Shown piece by piece: positions 42,572 to 51,621 of a stretch of 64,000 nt of DNA. Source of the DNA: CADCWN01 sp046328475 (lineage in GTDB: Bacteria > Chloroflexota > Chloroflexia > Thermomicrobiales > CADCWN01); the NCBI GenBank assembly GCA_046328475.1, contig JAXLWN010000005.1, forward strand, positions 117,608 to 181,607, written 5' to 3'. The first letter of the stretch is position 1. Each line of letters opens with the position of its first letter. The notes beneath the pieces are model-generated. The model was not told the origin of the DNA, searched no databases, and saw only the letters and a list, made by a program, of their open reading frames with translations. A program made the translations under genes and the position numbers.

Positions 42572-45391
42572 ATGGCTCTGTTGGTGCGCGACGATCAGGC
42601 CGCTGCCGCCCCCTTCCGGCAGCCCGTCGCGGCGGTTGCGACGCAGTTTTCGACCGATCCGGTGCGCGGGCTGGCGGCGGCAGAGGCGCAAGCACGCCTC
42701 GGGCGCTACGGCCCCAACGAACTGGCGGCTGTCCCCCCGGCGCCCGCCTGGCGGCGCTTCCTGGCCCAGTTTCAGGACATGCTGGTCGCGCTGTTGCTCC
42801 TGGCCACGGCGATCTCGATCGGCCTGTGGGTCTACGAGCGCGACACGCCGCTTCCCTACGAAGGGCTGGCCATCCTGGCGATCGTCCTGATCAACGGTGT
42901 CCTCGGCTTCGTGCAGGAGGCGCGGGCCGAGCAATCGCTCGCCGCGCTGCGCGCCATGACCGTCACCCAGGCCGGTGTCGTGCGCGACGGCGAATTGCGG
43001 CGCATCCCGGCCAGCCAGTTGGTGCCCGGTGACCTGATCGCCATCGAGGAGGGGGACGCGATCCCCGCCGATGGCCGCCTGGTCGAGGTTGCGTCGCTCC
43101 AGACCGCCGAAGCGGCGCTCACCGGCGAGAGCCTGCCGGTCGCCAAGGAGACCGCCCGGATCGCGGGCGAGGATGTGGCGTTGGGGGATCAGACCAACAT
43201 GGTCTTCAGCGGCACGACCGCGACCTACGGCCACGGGCGCGCGATCGTCACCGCCACCGGGATGCAGACCGAGATGGGCCGGATCGCCGGCCTGCTGCAA
43301 CAGACCGGGCGCGAGGAGACCCCCCTGCAGCGCGAACTCGACCGCACCGGCCGCATCCTCGGCCTGGTTGTCCTCGTGATCGCGGCGGTCGTCGTCGTCG
43401 CCGTGGTGCTCGTCGAGCGGGTGCGCACGGTGGACGCCTTCATGGAGGTGCTGATCCTCGGCGTGGCCCTCGCGGTCGCCGCCGTGCCCGAGGGCCTCGC
43501 CGCGATCGTGACGGTGACGCTGGCGCTCGGGGTGCAGCGGATGGCCCGCCGCAACGCGATCGTCCGCAAGCTCCCGGCGGTGGAAACCCTCGGCTCGGCC
43601 ACGACGATCGTCTCCGACAAGACCGGCACGCTCACCCGCAACGAGATGACCGTGCGGACCATCGCCACGGCGAGCGGGCGCGCGGACTTCACCGGTACCG
43701 GCTATGCGCCCGCCGGCGACGTGCTGCACAACGGGCAGCCGCTCGACAGCGGGCCGATCCACGCCGAGATGCGCAGCCTGCTGCGCGCCGCCGACCTCGC
43801 CAACAACGCGACGCTGCGCGAAGCGGCAGGGCGCTGGTCGGTGCAGGGCGACCCGACCGAGGGCGCGCTGCTCGTCGCGGCGCGCAAGGCTGGGCTGACC
43901 CACGACGATCTGGCCACACGCTTCAGCCGCGTGGCCGAGGTCCCCTTCTCCTCCGAGCGCAAGCTGATGAGCGCCGTCCATCGCGACGGGGCGCGCGAGG
44001 GGCGGCTGCGCGTCTTCACCAAGGGTGCGCCCGACATCCTGCTGGCGCGCTGCACCCACGAACTGCTCGGCGAGGAGGCGCAGCCCCTCACCGAGGCGCG
44101 GCGGGTCGCGATCAGGGCGACGAACGAGACGCTGGCCGGGGAGTCGCTGCGCGTGCTTGGCGCGGCCTTTCGCACCCTGCCGCCCGAGTCCGCCCCCGAG
44201 ACTGTGGACGAGGCTGCGGAGCGAGAACTGGTCTTCCTCGGGCTGATCGGGATGATCGACCCGGCGCGGCCGGAGGCGCGCGACGCGGTCGCCACCGCGC
44301 GCGAGGCGGGCATCCGCGCGCTGATGATCACCGGCGACCACCCGCAGACCGCCGCCGCGATCGCCGCCGAGTTGGGCATCGCGGGCGAGGGCGCGCGGGC
44401 GGTGAGCGGCAGCGAACTGGAACGGCTGCCGGACGACGAACTCCGCCGCCTCGCGCGCGAGGTGTCGGTCTACGCGCGGGTCAACCCGGAGCACAAGCTG
44501 CGCATCGTCGAGGCGCTCAAGCGCGAGGGGGCGATCGTCGCGATGACCGGCGACGGCGTCAACGACGCCCCGGCGCTCAAGAAGGCCGACATCGGCGTGG
44601 CGATGGGGATCACCGGCACCGACGTCTCGAAGGAGGCCGCCGACATCATCCTCACCGACGACAACTTCGCCACGATCGTCGCGGCCATCGAAGAAGGACG
44701 CGCGATCTTCGCCAACATCCGCAAATTCCTGCGCTACCTGCTCTCGTCGAACGTCGGCGAAGTCCTGACGATGTTCCTCGCCGTCGTCCTGGGCGGCGCG
44801 CTCGGCCTGCGCGATCCGGCCGGGGGCGCGGTCCTGCTGCCCCTCCTGGCGGCGCAGATCCTCTGGATCAACCTGGTGACCGACGGCGCACCGGCGCTGG
44901 CCCTGGCGGTCGATCCCGCCGCCCCGGATGTGATGCGTCGCCCACCCCGGGCGGCGGGCGAGGGGGTGCTCACCGCGCGCATGTGGGCGGGGATCGCGTT
45001 CGTCGGGCTGGTCACGGCGGCGGCGACGCTGCTGGTCTTCGACGCGGCGCTGCCGGGCGGTCTCATCGCCGGCAACGGCGACATTCTCCATGCCCGGACG
45101 ATGGCCTTCACCACGCTGGTGCTGGCGCAGCTCTTCAACGTCTTCAACGCGCGATCCGACACCCGCAGCGCCTTCGTCGGCCTCTTCCGCAATCGCTGGC
45201 TCTGGGGGGCGGTCGCGCTCTCCCTCGCGCTGCAACTGCTCCCCCTCTACGCGCCACCCCTCCAGCGCGCCTTCGCCACCACCGCCCTCGGCCTCCGCGA
45301 CTGGCTCGTCTGCCTCGCCGCCGCCAGCGCGGTCCTCTGGCTGCGCGAGGCGAGCAAAATCCTCGCCCGCGCCTGGCAAGCGCGGGGTTGA
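42572..45391 (+). CDS. P2A-type cation-transporting ATPase (Ca2+ type, CtpF-like)
   Basis: 939 residues. N-terminal cation-ATPase domain ('AEAQARLGRYGPNELAAVPP'), actuator with LTGESLPV, TM4 'AVPEGLAAIVTVTLALGV' (PEGL, characteristic of Ca2+/Na+,K+ pumps), phosphorylation site SDKTGTLTRNE, nucleotide domain, hinge MTGDGVNDAPALKKADIG, and a C-terminal block of about six helices. It moves Ca2+ or a similar cation out of the cell at the expense of ATP. ATG 42572 (AAGAGGATCC upstream) is preferred over a GTG or other start upstream. Downstream it converges with the zinc dehydrogenase. Association with Usps recalls the DosR regulon. Confidence 0.93.
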   Translation: MALLVRDDQAAAAPFRQPVAAVATQFSTDPVRGLAAAEAQARLGRYGPNELAAVPPAPAWRRFLAQFQDMLVALLLLATAISIGLWVYERDTPLPYEGLAILAIVLINGVLGFVQEARAEQSLAALRAMTVTQAGVVRDGELRRIPASQLVPGDLIAIEEGDAIPADGRLVEVASLQTAEAALTGESLPVAKETARIAGEDVALGDQTNMVFSGTTATYGHGRAIVTATGMQTEMGRIAGLLQQTGREETPLQRELDRTGRILGLVVLVIAAVVVVAVVLVERVRTVDAFMEVLILGVALAVAAVPEGLAAIVTVTLALGVQRMARRNAIVRKLPAVETLGSATTIVSDKTGTLTRNEMTVRTIATASGRADFTGTGYAPAGDVLHNGQPLDSGPIHAEMRSLLRAADLANNATLREAAGRWSVQGDPTEGALLVAARKAGLTHDDLATRFSRVAEVPFSSERKLMSAVHRDGAREGRLRVFTKGAPDILLARCTHELLGEEAQPLTEARRVAIRATNETLAGESLRVLGAAFRTLPPESAPETVDEAAERELVFLGLIGMIDPARPEARDAVATAREAGIRALMITGDHPQTAAAIAAELGIAGEGARAVSGSELERLPDDELRRLAREVSVYARVNPEHKLRIVEALKREGAIVAMTGDGVNDAPALKKADIGVAMGITGTDVSKEAADIILTDDNFATIVAAIEEGRAIFANIRKFLRYLLSSNVGEVLTMFLAVVLGGALGLRDPAGGAVLLPLLAAQILWINLVTDGAPALALAVDPAAPDVMRRPPRAAGEGVLTARMWAGIAFVGLVTAAATLLVFDAALPGGLIAGNGDILHARTMAFTTLVLAQLFNVFNARSDTRSAFVGLFRNRWLWGAVALSLALQLLPLYAPPLQRAFATTALGLRDWLVCLAAASAVLWLREASKILARAWQARG

Positions 45392-45426
45392 GCGAGGCCG
45401 ACCCGGACAGCAGGGTACCTGCGAGG

Positions 45427-46416
45427 CTAGGAACCCACCACCAGCACGGCCGCGCCGCGTACCTTGCCATCGCGCAGCGCCGCGAGCGCCTCATTCGCCG
45501 CCTCCAGGGGGTAGGTCTGCACCTCGGTGCGCACGGGCACCCGGGGGGCCAGGGCGAGGAATTCCTCGCCATCGCGTCGCGTCAGATTGGCGACCGAGCG
45601 GATCGACCGCTCCTGCCAGAGCAGGTCATACGGGAAGCTCGGGATGTCGCTCATGTGGATCTCGCCGCAGACGACCACCCCGCCGCGCGCCGTGGCGCGC
45701 AGCGCCGTCGGCACCAACTCCCCGGCGGCGGCGAAGAGGATCGCCGCGTCGAGCGGCTCGGGCGGCAACGTGTCAGTCCCCCCTGCCCAGGTCGCGCCGA
45801 GTTCGCGCGCGAAGGCCTGCCGGGTCGTGTCGCCCGGCCGGGTGAAGGCGAAGACCTCGCGCCCCTGCCAGCGGGCGACTTGCGTCAGGATGTGCGCCGC
45901 GCCGCCGAAGCCGTAGATGCCGAGCCGCCGGGCGTCTCCGGCCAGCCGCAGCGATCGGTAGCCGATCAGCCCCGCGCAGAGCAGCGGCGCGGCCTGATCG
46001 TCGGGATACCCCGCCGGGATCGGGAAGCAGAAGCGCTCGTCCGCCACCGTGTACTCGGCGTAGCCGCCATCGAGCTGGTAGCCGGTGAAGCGCGCCCGTT
46101 CGCAAAGGTTCTCGCGCCCGGTCTGGCAGTAGGGGCAGCTGCCGTCGGTCCAGCCGAGCCAGGGGACGCCGACGCGCGTGCCCGGCGCGAACTGACTCGC
46201 GCCGGGGCCGTTCCGCTCCACCGTCCCCACGATCTGGTGCCCGGGGACGAGCGGCAGCTTCGGATCGGGCAGTTCCCCGTCCACCACATGGAGATCGGTG
46301 CGGCAGACGCCGCAGGCCCGCACGCGGATCAGCACCTGCCCGCTCCCCGGCTCCGGGATCGGCCGATCGACCGGGCGGAGCGCCCCGCCCGTGGCTTCGA
46401 GAATCATCGCGCGCAT
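45427..46416 (-). CDS. Zinc-dependent alcohol dehydrogenase (MDR family)
   Basis: 329 residues. Catalytic zinc site ACGVCRTDLH and GHQIVGTVE (Gln where many members have Glu), nucleotide motif in 'LGIYGFGGAAHILTQVARW' (GxGGxA), C-terminal dimer strand. The structural zinc loop GSCPYCQTGRENLC has only three of the usual four cysteines. It oxidises or reduces small alcohols or aldehydes with NAD(P). It converges with the ATPase gene. Its promoter region holds an RTTYACC box 163 nt upstream. Similar dehydrogenases accompany Usps in oxygen-limitation regions of several bacteria. Confidence 0.9.
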   Translation of the reverse strand: MRAMILEATGGALRPVDRPIPEPGSGQVLIRVRACGVCRTDLHVVDGELPDPKLPLVPGHQIVGTVERNGPGASQFAPGTRVGVPWLGWTDGSCPYCQTGRENLCERARFTGYQLDGGYAEYTVADERFCFPIPAGYPDDQAAPLLCAGLIGYRSLRLAGDARRLGIYGFGGAAHILTQVARWQGREVFAFTRPGDTTRQAFARELGATWAGGTDTLPPEPLDAAILFAAAGELVPTALRATARGGVVVCGEIHMSDIPSFPYDLLWQERSIRSVANLTRRDGEEFLALAPRVPVRTEVQTYPLEAANEALAALRDGKVRGAAVLVVGS

Positions 46417-46805
46417 CGGCTACCCCTTCTGGCGCTCGTCACCAACAGCCCTGGCGGTCAATCGTACCCAACCGGCCTTGCTGGTTCCAGTAGCGGTGTG
46501 TGCCCGCGAATATCCCTCATCAGCCGGTGCCCGCCGGGGTGAGCATCGTCCGGCGTCGTTGCCATCCCGGCGAACGCCGGTTAATCGCCGGTAAATCTCA
46601 CTGGCCGCGCCGTTCTCTCGCGCACGCCCCTGCCCGGATCCGGGCGAAAACCACATGCTCCCGACCATTTACCGGGCGTTTCCGCATCGCTACCCGCCCC
46701 GCCACGCCGACCCGCGACAATCATGCTGTAGGTCCAGGCCCAACCGCGCCTACTGTGCGCGCGGGCAAGTCGCGCCGGGATCGCGGCGCGGAGGAGGTCG
46801 CGGCG
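46417..46805. other. Divergent intergenic region
   Basis: No gene. It separates the alcohol dehydrogenase from the membrane protein at 46806 and contains the box at 46579-46596 and a single ATTTACC near 46667. Confidence 0.4.
46579..46596 (-). promoter_or_regulatory. RTTYACC-like box upstream of the alcohol dehydrogenase
   Basis: Plus strand GGTTAAT-CGCC-GGTAAAT; in the direction of the dehydrogenase ATTTACC-GGCG-ATTAACC. Spacing 11. It could alternatively serve the plus-strand gene at 46806 (210 nt away). Confidence 0.5.
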
Positions 46806-47444
46806 ATGAAGTACACGAACGGGCAAGTCCTCGGCGGGGCGCTGCTCATCGGGGGCGGCGTGCTCTTGCTGTTGCAGAATCTCGGCTTCCTGGGGGGCAG
46901 CGAACTCCTCTGGGCGGCACTCTTCGCCCTCGGTGGCCTGGTCTTCTTCGCGGTCTACGTCCGCGACCGCCACTGGTGGGCGCTGATTCCTGGCTGCGCG
47001 CTGCTCGGCCTCGCCGCGCCGCTCGCCCTCTCGGTGGCGGGCGACCGCTGGGCGGAGCTGGGCGGGGCCGCCTTCCTGGCGATGCTGGGTGCTGCCTTCG
47101 GGTTCGTCTACTTGGACAACCGGGTGGCCCGGTGGTGGGCGCTCATCCCGGCGGGCACGCTGCTTACCCTCGCGGTGGTGGCCTCCCTCGACCTGATCGA
47201 AGCATCCGAAGCAGGCGGCTGGGTCTTCTTCCTGGGTTTGGCCCTGACCTTCTTCGGCGTTGCATTCCTCCCGCACGGCGACAAGCGGCGGGATTGGGCG
47301 CTCTACCCGGCCATCGCCTGCCTCGGGCTCGGCGCGATCGTCGTGGCCGCGACCACCTCGGTCTTCACGATCATCGCCGCGATCGGGCTCATCGGCACCG
47401 GCGTCCTCTTGCTCTATCGCACGCGGCGCGTCGAGCACACGTAA
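46806..47444 (+). CDS. LiaI/DUF5668-like small membrane protein
   Basis: 212 residues, about seven short hydrophobic segments. It starts 'NGQVLGGALLIGGGVLLLLQ', the GxxLIxxGxxLLL pattern of LiaI-LiaF-like transmembrane regions, followed by repeated 'VRDRHWWALIPGCALLGLA' and 'NRVARWWALIPAGTLLTLA' blocks. No enzymatic motif. ATG 46806 has GGAGGAGG upstream. The LiaF-like gene follows after 40 nt, so the two form an operon that may sense envelope stress. Confidence 0.8.
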   Translation: MKYTNGQVLGGALLIGGGVLLLLQNLGFLGGSELLWAALFALGGLVFFAVYVRDRHWWALIPGCALLGLAAPLALSVAGDRWAELGGAAFLAMLGAAFGFVYLDNRVARWWALIPAGTLLTLAVVASLDLIEASEAGGWVFFLGLALTFFGVAFLPHGDKRRDWALYPAIACLGLGAIVVAATTSVFTIIAAIGLIGTGVLLLYRTRRVEHT

Positions 47445-47484
47445 GTTGCCCCTACGCACCAGGCGTGACAAAGGGAGGTCTGGC

Positions 47485-48498
47485 ATGAACGAGTTGCAGG
47501 AACGCGACGTGGCCGAACCGTTCGCGTTCGAACAGCCGACCAACGGGGCCGATCGCCAGGCGGCGGCACCGCCCCCACCCGAGACCCCGCGCCGCCACCG
47601 CCCGCGCGGGATCGTCGGCCCGACGCTCCTGATCGGCGCGGGTGCCCTGCTGCTGCTGAACACCACCGGACTCGTCGCCTGGGATATCTGGGCGGTGCTG
47701 TGGCGGCTCTGGCCGGTGATCCTGATCGCCGTCGGCCTCGATATCCTGCTTGGCCGTCGCTCGCTGGTCGGCTCCGCGCTGGTCGCCGCCACGCTGCTCG
47801 TCGCCATGCTCGGCGGTACCTGGCTGCTGGCGAGCGGCATGACGCCCGCGACCCAGGAGTCGATCGCCCAGCCTCGCAACGGCGTCAGCCGCGCCGACGT
47901 GACCATCTCCCCCGCCGCCGCGAACCTGCGCATCGCGGCGGGGAGCGACAGCACGATGCTGGTCACCGGGACGATCGACCGCGCTCGCGGCGAGCGGCTC
48001 TCCCAGTCCTACCAGGGCAGCGTCGGCGTCGGCATCTACACCTTGAAGACCGATGAGGCGCGCGGCCTGCCGTTCGGCGTCTCGTCGCGCGGCACCAACG
48101 ACCTGACCTGGGATCTCCAGCTTGCTCGCGATCTCCCGCTCGCCCTGGCGATCAACAGCGGCGTCGGCAAAGCGACGCTCGACCTCACCGGGCTGCAACT
48201 GACCGGGCTGGACGTGAGCACCGGGGTCGGTCAGACGATCATCACCCTGCCCGCGCAGGGCCGTTTCTCGGCGAAGGTTGATGCAGGCGTCGGCGAGGCG
48301 ATCGTGCGCGTCCCCGCAGGCATGGCCGTGCGGGTACACATCAGCGCCGGCCTCGGGAACACCGAGGTTCCTTCCATCTACACCCGCCAGGGCGACTGGT
48401 ACGTGTCGCCCGGCTATGACACCGCGACGAACCGGATCGATCTCGAGATCAACGGCGGTATCGGTCGCGTCGCGGTCGAGGAGAACGTCGGCAGGTAG
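47485..48498 (+). CDS. LiaF-like membrane protein with C-terminal beta domain
   Basis: 337 residues. Basic, proline-rich cytoplasmic tail, then a LiaI-LiaF-type transmembrane block ('GPTLLIGAGALLLLNTTGLV', 'LWPVILIAVGLDILLGRR'), then an extracytoplasmic right-handed beta domain with repeated 'GVGKATLDLTGLQLTGLDVS', 'GVGQTIITLPAQGRFSAKVD', 'GVGEAIVRVPAGMAV' strands, as in cell-wall-active antibiotic response proteins. In Bacillus, LiaF inhibits the LiaRS system; no LiaRS genes are adjacent here. AAGGGAGG precedes ATG 47485. A strong terminator follows. Confidence 0.82.
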   Translation: MNELQERDVAEPFAFEQPTNGADRQAAAPPPPETPRRHRPRGIVGPTLLIGAGALLLLNTTGLVAWDIWAVLWRLWPVILIAVGLDILLGRRSLVGSALVAATLLVAMLGGTWLLASGMTPATQESIAQPRNGVSRADVTISPAAANLRIAAGSDSTMLVTGTIDRARGERLSQSYQGSVGVGIYTLKTDEARGLPFGVSSRGTNDLTWDLQLARDLPLALAINSGVGKATLDLTGLQLTGLDVSTGVGQTIITLPAQGRFSAKVDAGVGEAIVRVPAGMAVRVHISAGLGNTEVPSIYTRQGDWYVSPGYDTATNRIDLEINGGIGRVAVEENVGR

Positions 48499-48510
48499 TT
48501 GTTAATCGCA

Positions 48511-48544
48511 CGGGCGGGGCGGCCTGGCCGCCCCGCCCGTTCTT
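48511..48544 (+). terminator. 12-bp stem-loop terminator with short T run
   Basis: CGGGCGGGGCGG pairs with CCGCCCCGCCCG over CCTGG, followed by TTCTT, 12 nt after the LiaF-like stop. Confidence 0.75.
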
Positions 48545-48592
48545 GCCGTGTCGCGCACCCCTGCCCGCCCCGCTCACCCGCCCTCGCCGCCT

Positions 48593-48610
48593 GTTCACCC
48601 CCCATTCACC
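48593..48610 (+). promoter_or_regulatory. RTTYACC-N4 box upstream of the iminopeptidase gene
   Basis: GTTCACC-CCCC-ATTCACC, 11-nt spacing, 106 nt before ATG 48716. Confidence 0.6.
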
Positions 48611-48715
48611 GCTCCCAATGCCGGCGGCAACCGCCCGGTGAGACGCTCGGTGCGATCGGCACGTCGCGCGTGCCGAATCACCGCTGCCCGGCTGTCGGCC
48701 GAAAGGAGACCCGAG

Positions 48716-50321
48716 ATGAGCAGGCTGAACCCGGTATTCGCGCCCGCCGTGGACAGTCCGCCACCCCGCCCCATCGACACCCACCCTCGCCCGCTGATCC
48801 TCGACTTGGTCTGGCGCGACGCGCGCCTGGCGACCGCCACCGGACTGGCGATCGCGGCCCTCTCCGGGCTGCTGGTCGCGCTCGTCATGCCGCGCGGCCC
48901 GGTGACAACGGCGCAGACCCTGGCCTTGCTCGCGATCGGCTTCGGCACCGGCGCAGCGGCCGGTCTGGCGATGCGGTCGCGGTGGGCCATGGTGCTCACG
49001 CCGGTCGTGCAGCTCGCGTTCTTCGAACTCGGCCGCCTGGGCGCGTCTGGTCCGACCGTGGATGGTCTGCACATCGACACCGCGACCGGAATCCTGGCCT
49101 CATTCGTCGGTCGCCTCTTCTACGCCATCGTCGGCCTCCTGCCGATGGTGCTCGGTGCCGCCTATGGTGCCGGATTCGCCCGCTGGCTGGCTGACGGACA
49201 CGCGCGACCGCGCACGCTCTGGCGCAGGCTCGCGCTCCGCGCGCGGCAGGGCCTCGCGGGGCTTGCCACGGCGGGACTCGTCGCGCTCATCGCGCTGATC
49301 GCCTGGCCACCCAGCATCCCGCCCGTGCTCGGTCCCGACGGCAACCCGCAGCCGGGCAGCATCGCCGAACTGGCGAAGGTGCGCCTCGGCGGGCACGACC
49401 AGTGGGTGGAAATCCGCGCCGCGAGCCCCGACAAGCCGGTCCTGCTCTACTTGAGCGGCGGGCCGGGGCAGAGCGACCTGCCCTATTCGCGCGTCTTCTT
49501 CGCCGATCTCACGCGCGATTTCGTGGTGGTCGGCTGGGATCAGCGCGGCACCGGCAAATCCTACCCGGCGCTCGACCAGCCCTCCCTCACCCTCGACCGG
49601 GCGGTCGCCGACACCATCGAGCTGACCAACTACCTGCGCGACCGGTTCGACGAGCAGAAGATTTACCTGCTGGGCGAGTCCTGGGGCACGATTCTCGGCG
49701 TGCTCGCGGCGCAGCAGCGGCCCGACCTCTACCACGCCTTCATCGGCAGCGGGCAGATGGTCAGCGTGCGCGAAACCGATCTGCGGCTCTACCACGACGT
49801 GATCACCTACGCGGTGCAGACCGGCGACGACGACCTCGCCCGCAAGATGCTCACCTACGAGGGAGCCGCCCTACGACAGCATCTACGGCAACGCCTTCGT
49901 CTTCCAGCAGTACGAGAAGCTCTACCGGCCCTACGACCCGCCGCAATCCTACGTCGCGCGCGGCGAGTCGGCGGGCATCGGGCCGTGGGGGCTGCTCGGG
50001 AGCGAATACATGCTGGTCGAGCGCGTGAACGTGCTGCGCGGGTTGGCCGATACCTTCGCGGTTCTCTACCCCCAGATCCAGGGGATCGACTTCCGGCGCG
50101 ACGTGCCGCGCCTGGCGATCCCGGTCTACATCCTGGATGGGCAGGCCGAACTCAGCGCGCGGCGCGACCTCGCGCTGGAGTGGTACGACCAGTTGCAGGC
50201 GCCGCAGAAGCGCCTCTTCAGCTTCGAGAATGCCGCCCACGCCGTGGCGTTCGAACAATTCGAAGCCTTCGGCCGAATCATGACCGGGACGGTGCTGCCG
50301 GAAACCTATCCGGGCCGCTGA
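48716..50321 (+). pseudogene. Membrane-fused proline iminopeptidase-like alpha/beta hydrolase, one frameshift
   Basis: About 535 residues after correction. The N-terminal 190 residues hold four hydrophobic helices. The C-terminal part is an S33-type hydrolase: 'VLLYLSGGPGQSDLPYSRVF' (oxyanion loop), 'VVGWDQRGTGKSYPALDQPS' and GESWGTILG (nucleophile Ser). The frame breaks near 49863 (GAGGGAGCC); the rest, 'PPYDSIYGNAFVFQQYEKLY' through 'YILDGQAELSARRDLALEWY' to 'ENAAHAVAFEQF' (catalytic His), lies in another frame up to 50321. ATG 48716 follows GAAAGGAG. The membrane fusion is unusual and suggests a surface-bound peptidase. Confidence 0.82.
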
Positions 50322-50379
50322 ATCCCGCCCGCAGCGCGCCTTGCGCGGCGAGGCACGTCGCAGTAGGAGGGTAGCGACA

Positions 50380-50505
50380 ATGGCCGCCCTTCCCGTCGAT
50401 CCATCCGCAAGCCCGGCCGACTTCGTGATGATCGGGCAGACGCTGCGCGGCATCAAGTACCGCCCGCTCGGCACGGTGCTTGATGCCACGCCCGCCCCGT
50501 CGTGA
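50380..50505 (+). CDS. Very small protein, function unknown
   Basis: 41 residues from ATG 50380, with TAGGAGGG 8 nt upstream, ending TGA 50503-50505. Sequence MAALPVDPSASPADFVMIGQ then a short basic tail. No similarity recognised. The strong ribosome binding site and its place 58 nt after the iminopeptidase stop argue for translation, but a remnant is equally possible. Confidence 0.4.
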   Translation: MAALPVDPSASPADFVMIGQTLRGIKYRPLGTVLDATPAPS

Positions 50506-50574
50506 GCGGTGCGGAAGCTGGTCTCTACGCGAGGCGCGCGACCGAGTAGCCGCCGCTCGGGTGCCCGATGGGAC

Positions 50575-50592
50575 ATTTACAGCGCATTCACC
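50575..50592 (+). promoter_or_regulatory. RTTYACC-like box upstream of a membrane protein gene
   Basis: ATTTACA-GCGC-ATTCACC, 11-nt spacing (one mismatch in the first half), 98 nt before ATG 50691. A TATGCT that could be a -10 hexamer lies 18 nt after it. Confidence 0.5.
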
Positions 50593-50690
50593 TCCGCCTA
50601 CTCCGCTGGCTATGCTCCCCGCCCATACTCAGCACAGTGACTGCGACTGCCTGCGTCCTTGCGTTGCAGGCGCGGCGAAGGGGGGACATC

Positions 50691-51017
50691 ATGAATACAT
50701 CGAGTATGGGTCGGGCGGCACCGCGCTACGCGCGCCCCTTCGTTTCGCCGCTTCTCGCGTTCGCGGTCGTCCTGGCCCTCTGGCTCGCGTTCGGCGCGCT
50801 GCTCGCCGCCAATCCGGCTGGGCTCAGGGGCCTCTGGGACACGCTTCAAAACCTGTGGCTGCCGATCCGCCTGGTCGTCTGGCTCGCCTTCCTCCCCTGG
50901 GTGCTCGGCCTCTGGGCCTGGCAGGCCGATTGGTCGCTCTGGCTGCGCCTCGCGGCGGTGATCGGCCTCGCCGTGGCGACGGCTGCGGCCTTCTTCCCGC
51001 GCACCCGCGATCGGTAG
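50691..51017 (+). CDS. Small membrane protein, function unknown
   Basis: 108 residues with three hydrophobic helices ('LLAFAVVLALWLAFGALLAA', 'RLVVWLAFLPWVLGLWAW', 'LAAVIGLAVATAAAFFP'). No motif beyond this. ATG 50691 follows GGGGGGACATC. It is separated by 91 nt from the next membrane protein gene, which has its own strong ribosome binding site. The upstream box suggests coregulation with the stress island. Confidence 0.65.
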   Translation: MNTSSMGRAAPRYARPFVSPLLAFAVVLALWLAFGALLAANPAGLRGLWDTLQNLWLPIRLVVWLAFLPWVLGLWAWQADWSLWLRLAAVIGLAVATAAAFFPRTRDR

Positions 51018-51108
51018 CGCCGGTGCCGCGTGGCCAGGAGATCACGATCCTGCCCTTCAACCAACCCAGGCGCGACCTGTCGGTCCGACGCGCGAAAGGA
51101 GGCGACCG

Positions 51109-51594
51109 ATGTCGTCACAATCCGGCCACAAGCGACTGATTACCACCCCAGGCTGGACGCGTGCGCGCGACGAGGAGCGGCACGGGGCGCGCATGGTGGG
51201 CTACGTGGTGGCGATCGTGGTGAACCTGATCCTGATCGCGGTCGCCCGCTCGATTCCGTCCTGGGGCCTCTCCTTCGTCACCCCGGCCTTCGACGAGGTG
51301 CTGCCCGCCATCGAGCGCTCGCTGATCGCCGCCGTCGTGGTCAATGCCATCCTCTGCGCCTACGACGCGGCCTGGTTCCGGCACCTGGCGCAGGTGGTGA
51401 TGAACGCATTCGCCCTGAATGCCACGCTCGCGCTCGCGCGCGTCTACCCGTTCGACTTCGGCTCGCCCGGGCGCAACGACGTTGCCCACCTGCTGATCGT
51501 GCTCGTTTGCGTCGCGGTCGTGATCGCCATCTTCGCGGAGGCGGTGCAGATGCTGCTGGCGCTCGCGGGGCGGCAGCCGGAGTTCGACGAGTAG
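51109..51594 (+). CDS. Membrane protein, function unknown
   Basis: 161 residues with four hydrophobic helices ('MVGYVVAIVVNLILIAVAR', 'AIERSLIAAVVVNAILCAY', 'HLAQVVMNAFALNATLALAR', 'VAHLLIVLVCVAVVIAIFAE'). The N-terminal tail is basic. No recognised domain. ATG 51109 has AAAGGAGG upstream. Probably cotranscribed with the gene at 50691. Confidence 0.7.
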   Translation: MSSQSGHKRLITTPGWTRARDEERHGARMVGYVVAIVVNLILIAVARSIPSWGLSFVTPAFDEVLPAIERSLIAAVVVNAILCAYDAAWFRHLAQVVMNAFALNATLALARVYPFDFGSPGRNDVAHLLIVLVCVAVVIAIFAEAVQMLLALAGRQPEFDE

Positions 51595-51621
51595 CGATGT
51601 CGGCGGGGCGGGAGGTAGCCC

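Noticed and set aside
42278..45379. Open frame of about 1030 codons on the minus strand
   Set aside because: It lies exactly antisense to the P-type ATPase. It has Arg/Gly/His-rich composition without domains, an effect of high GC in the third codon position.
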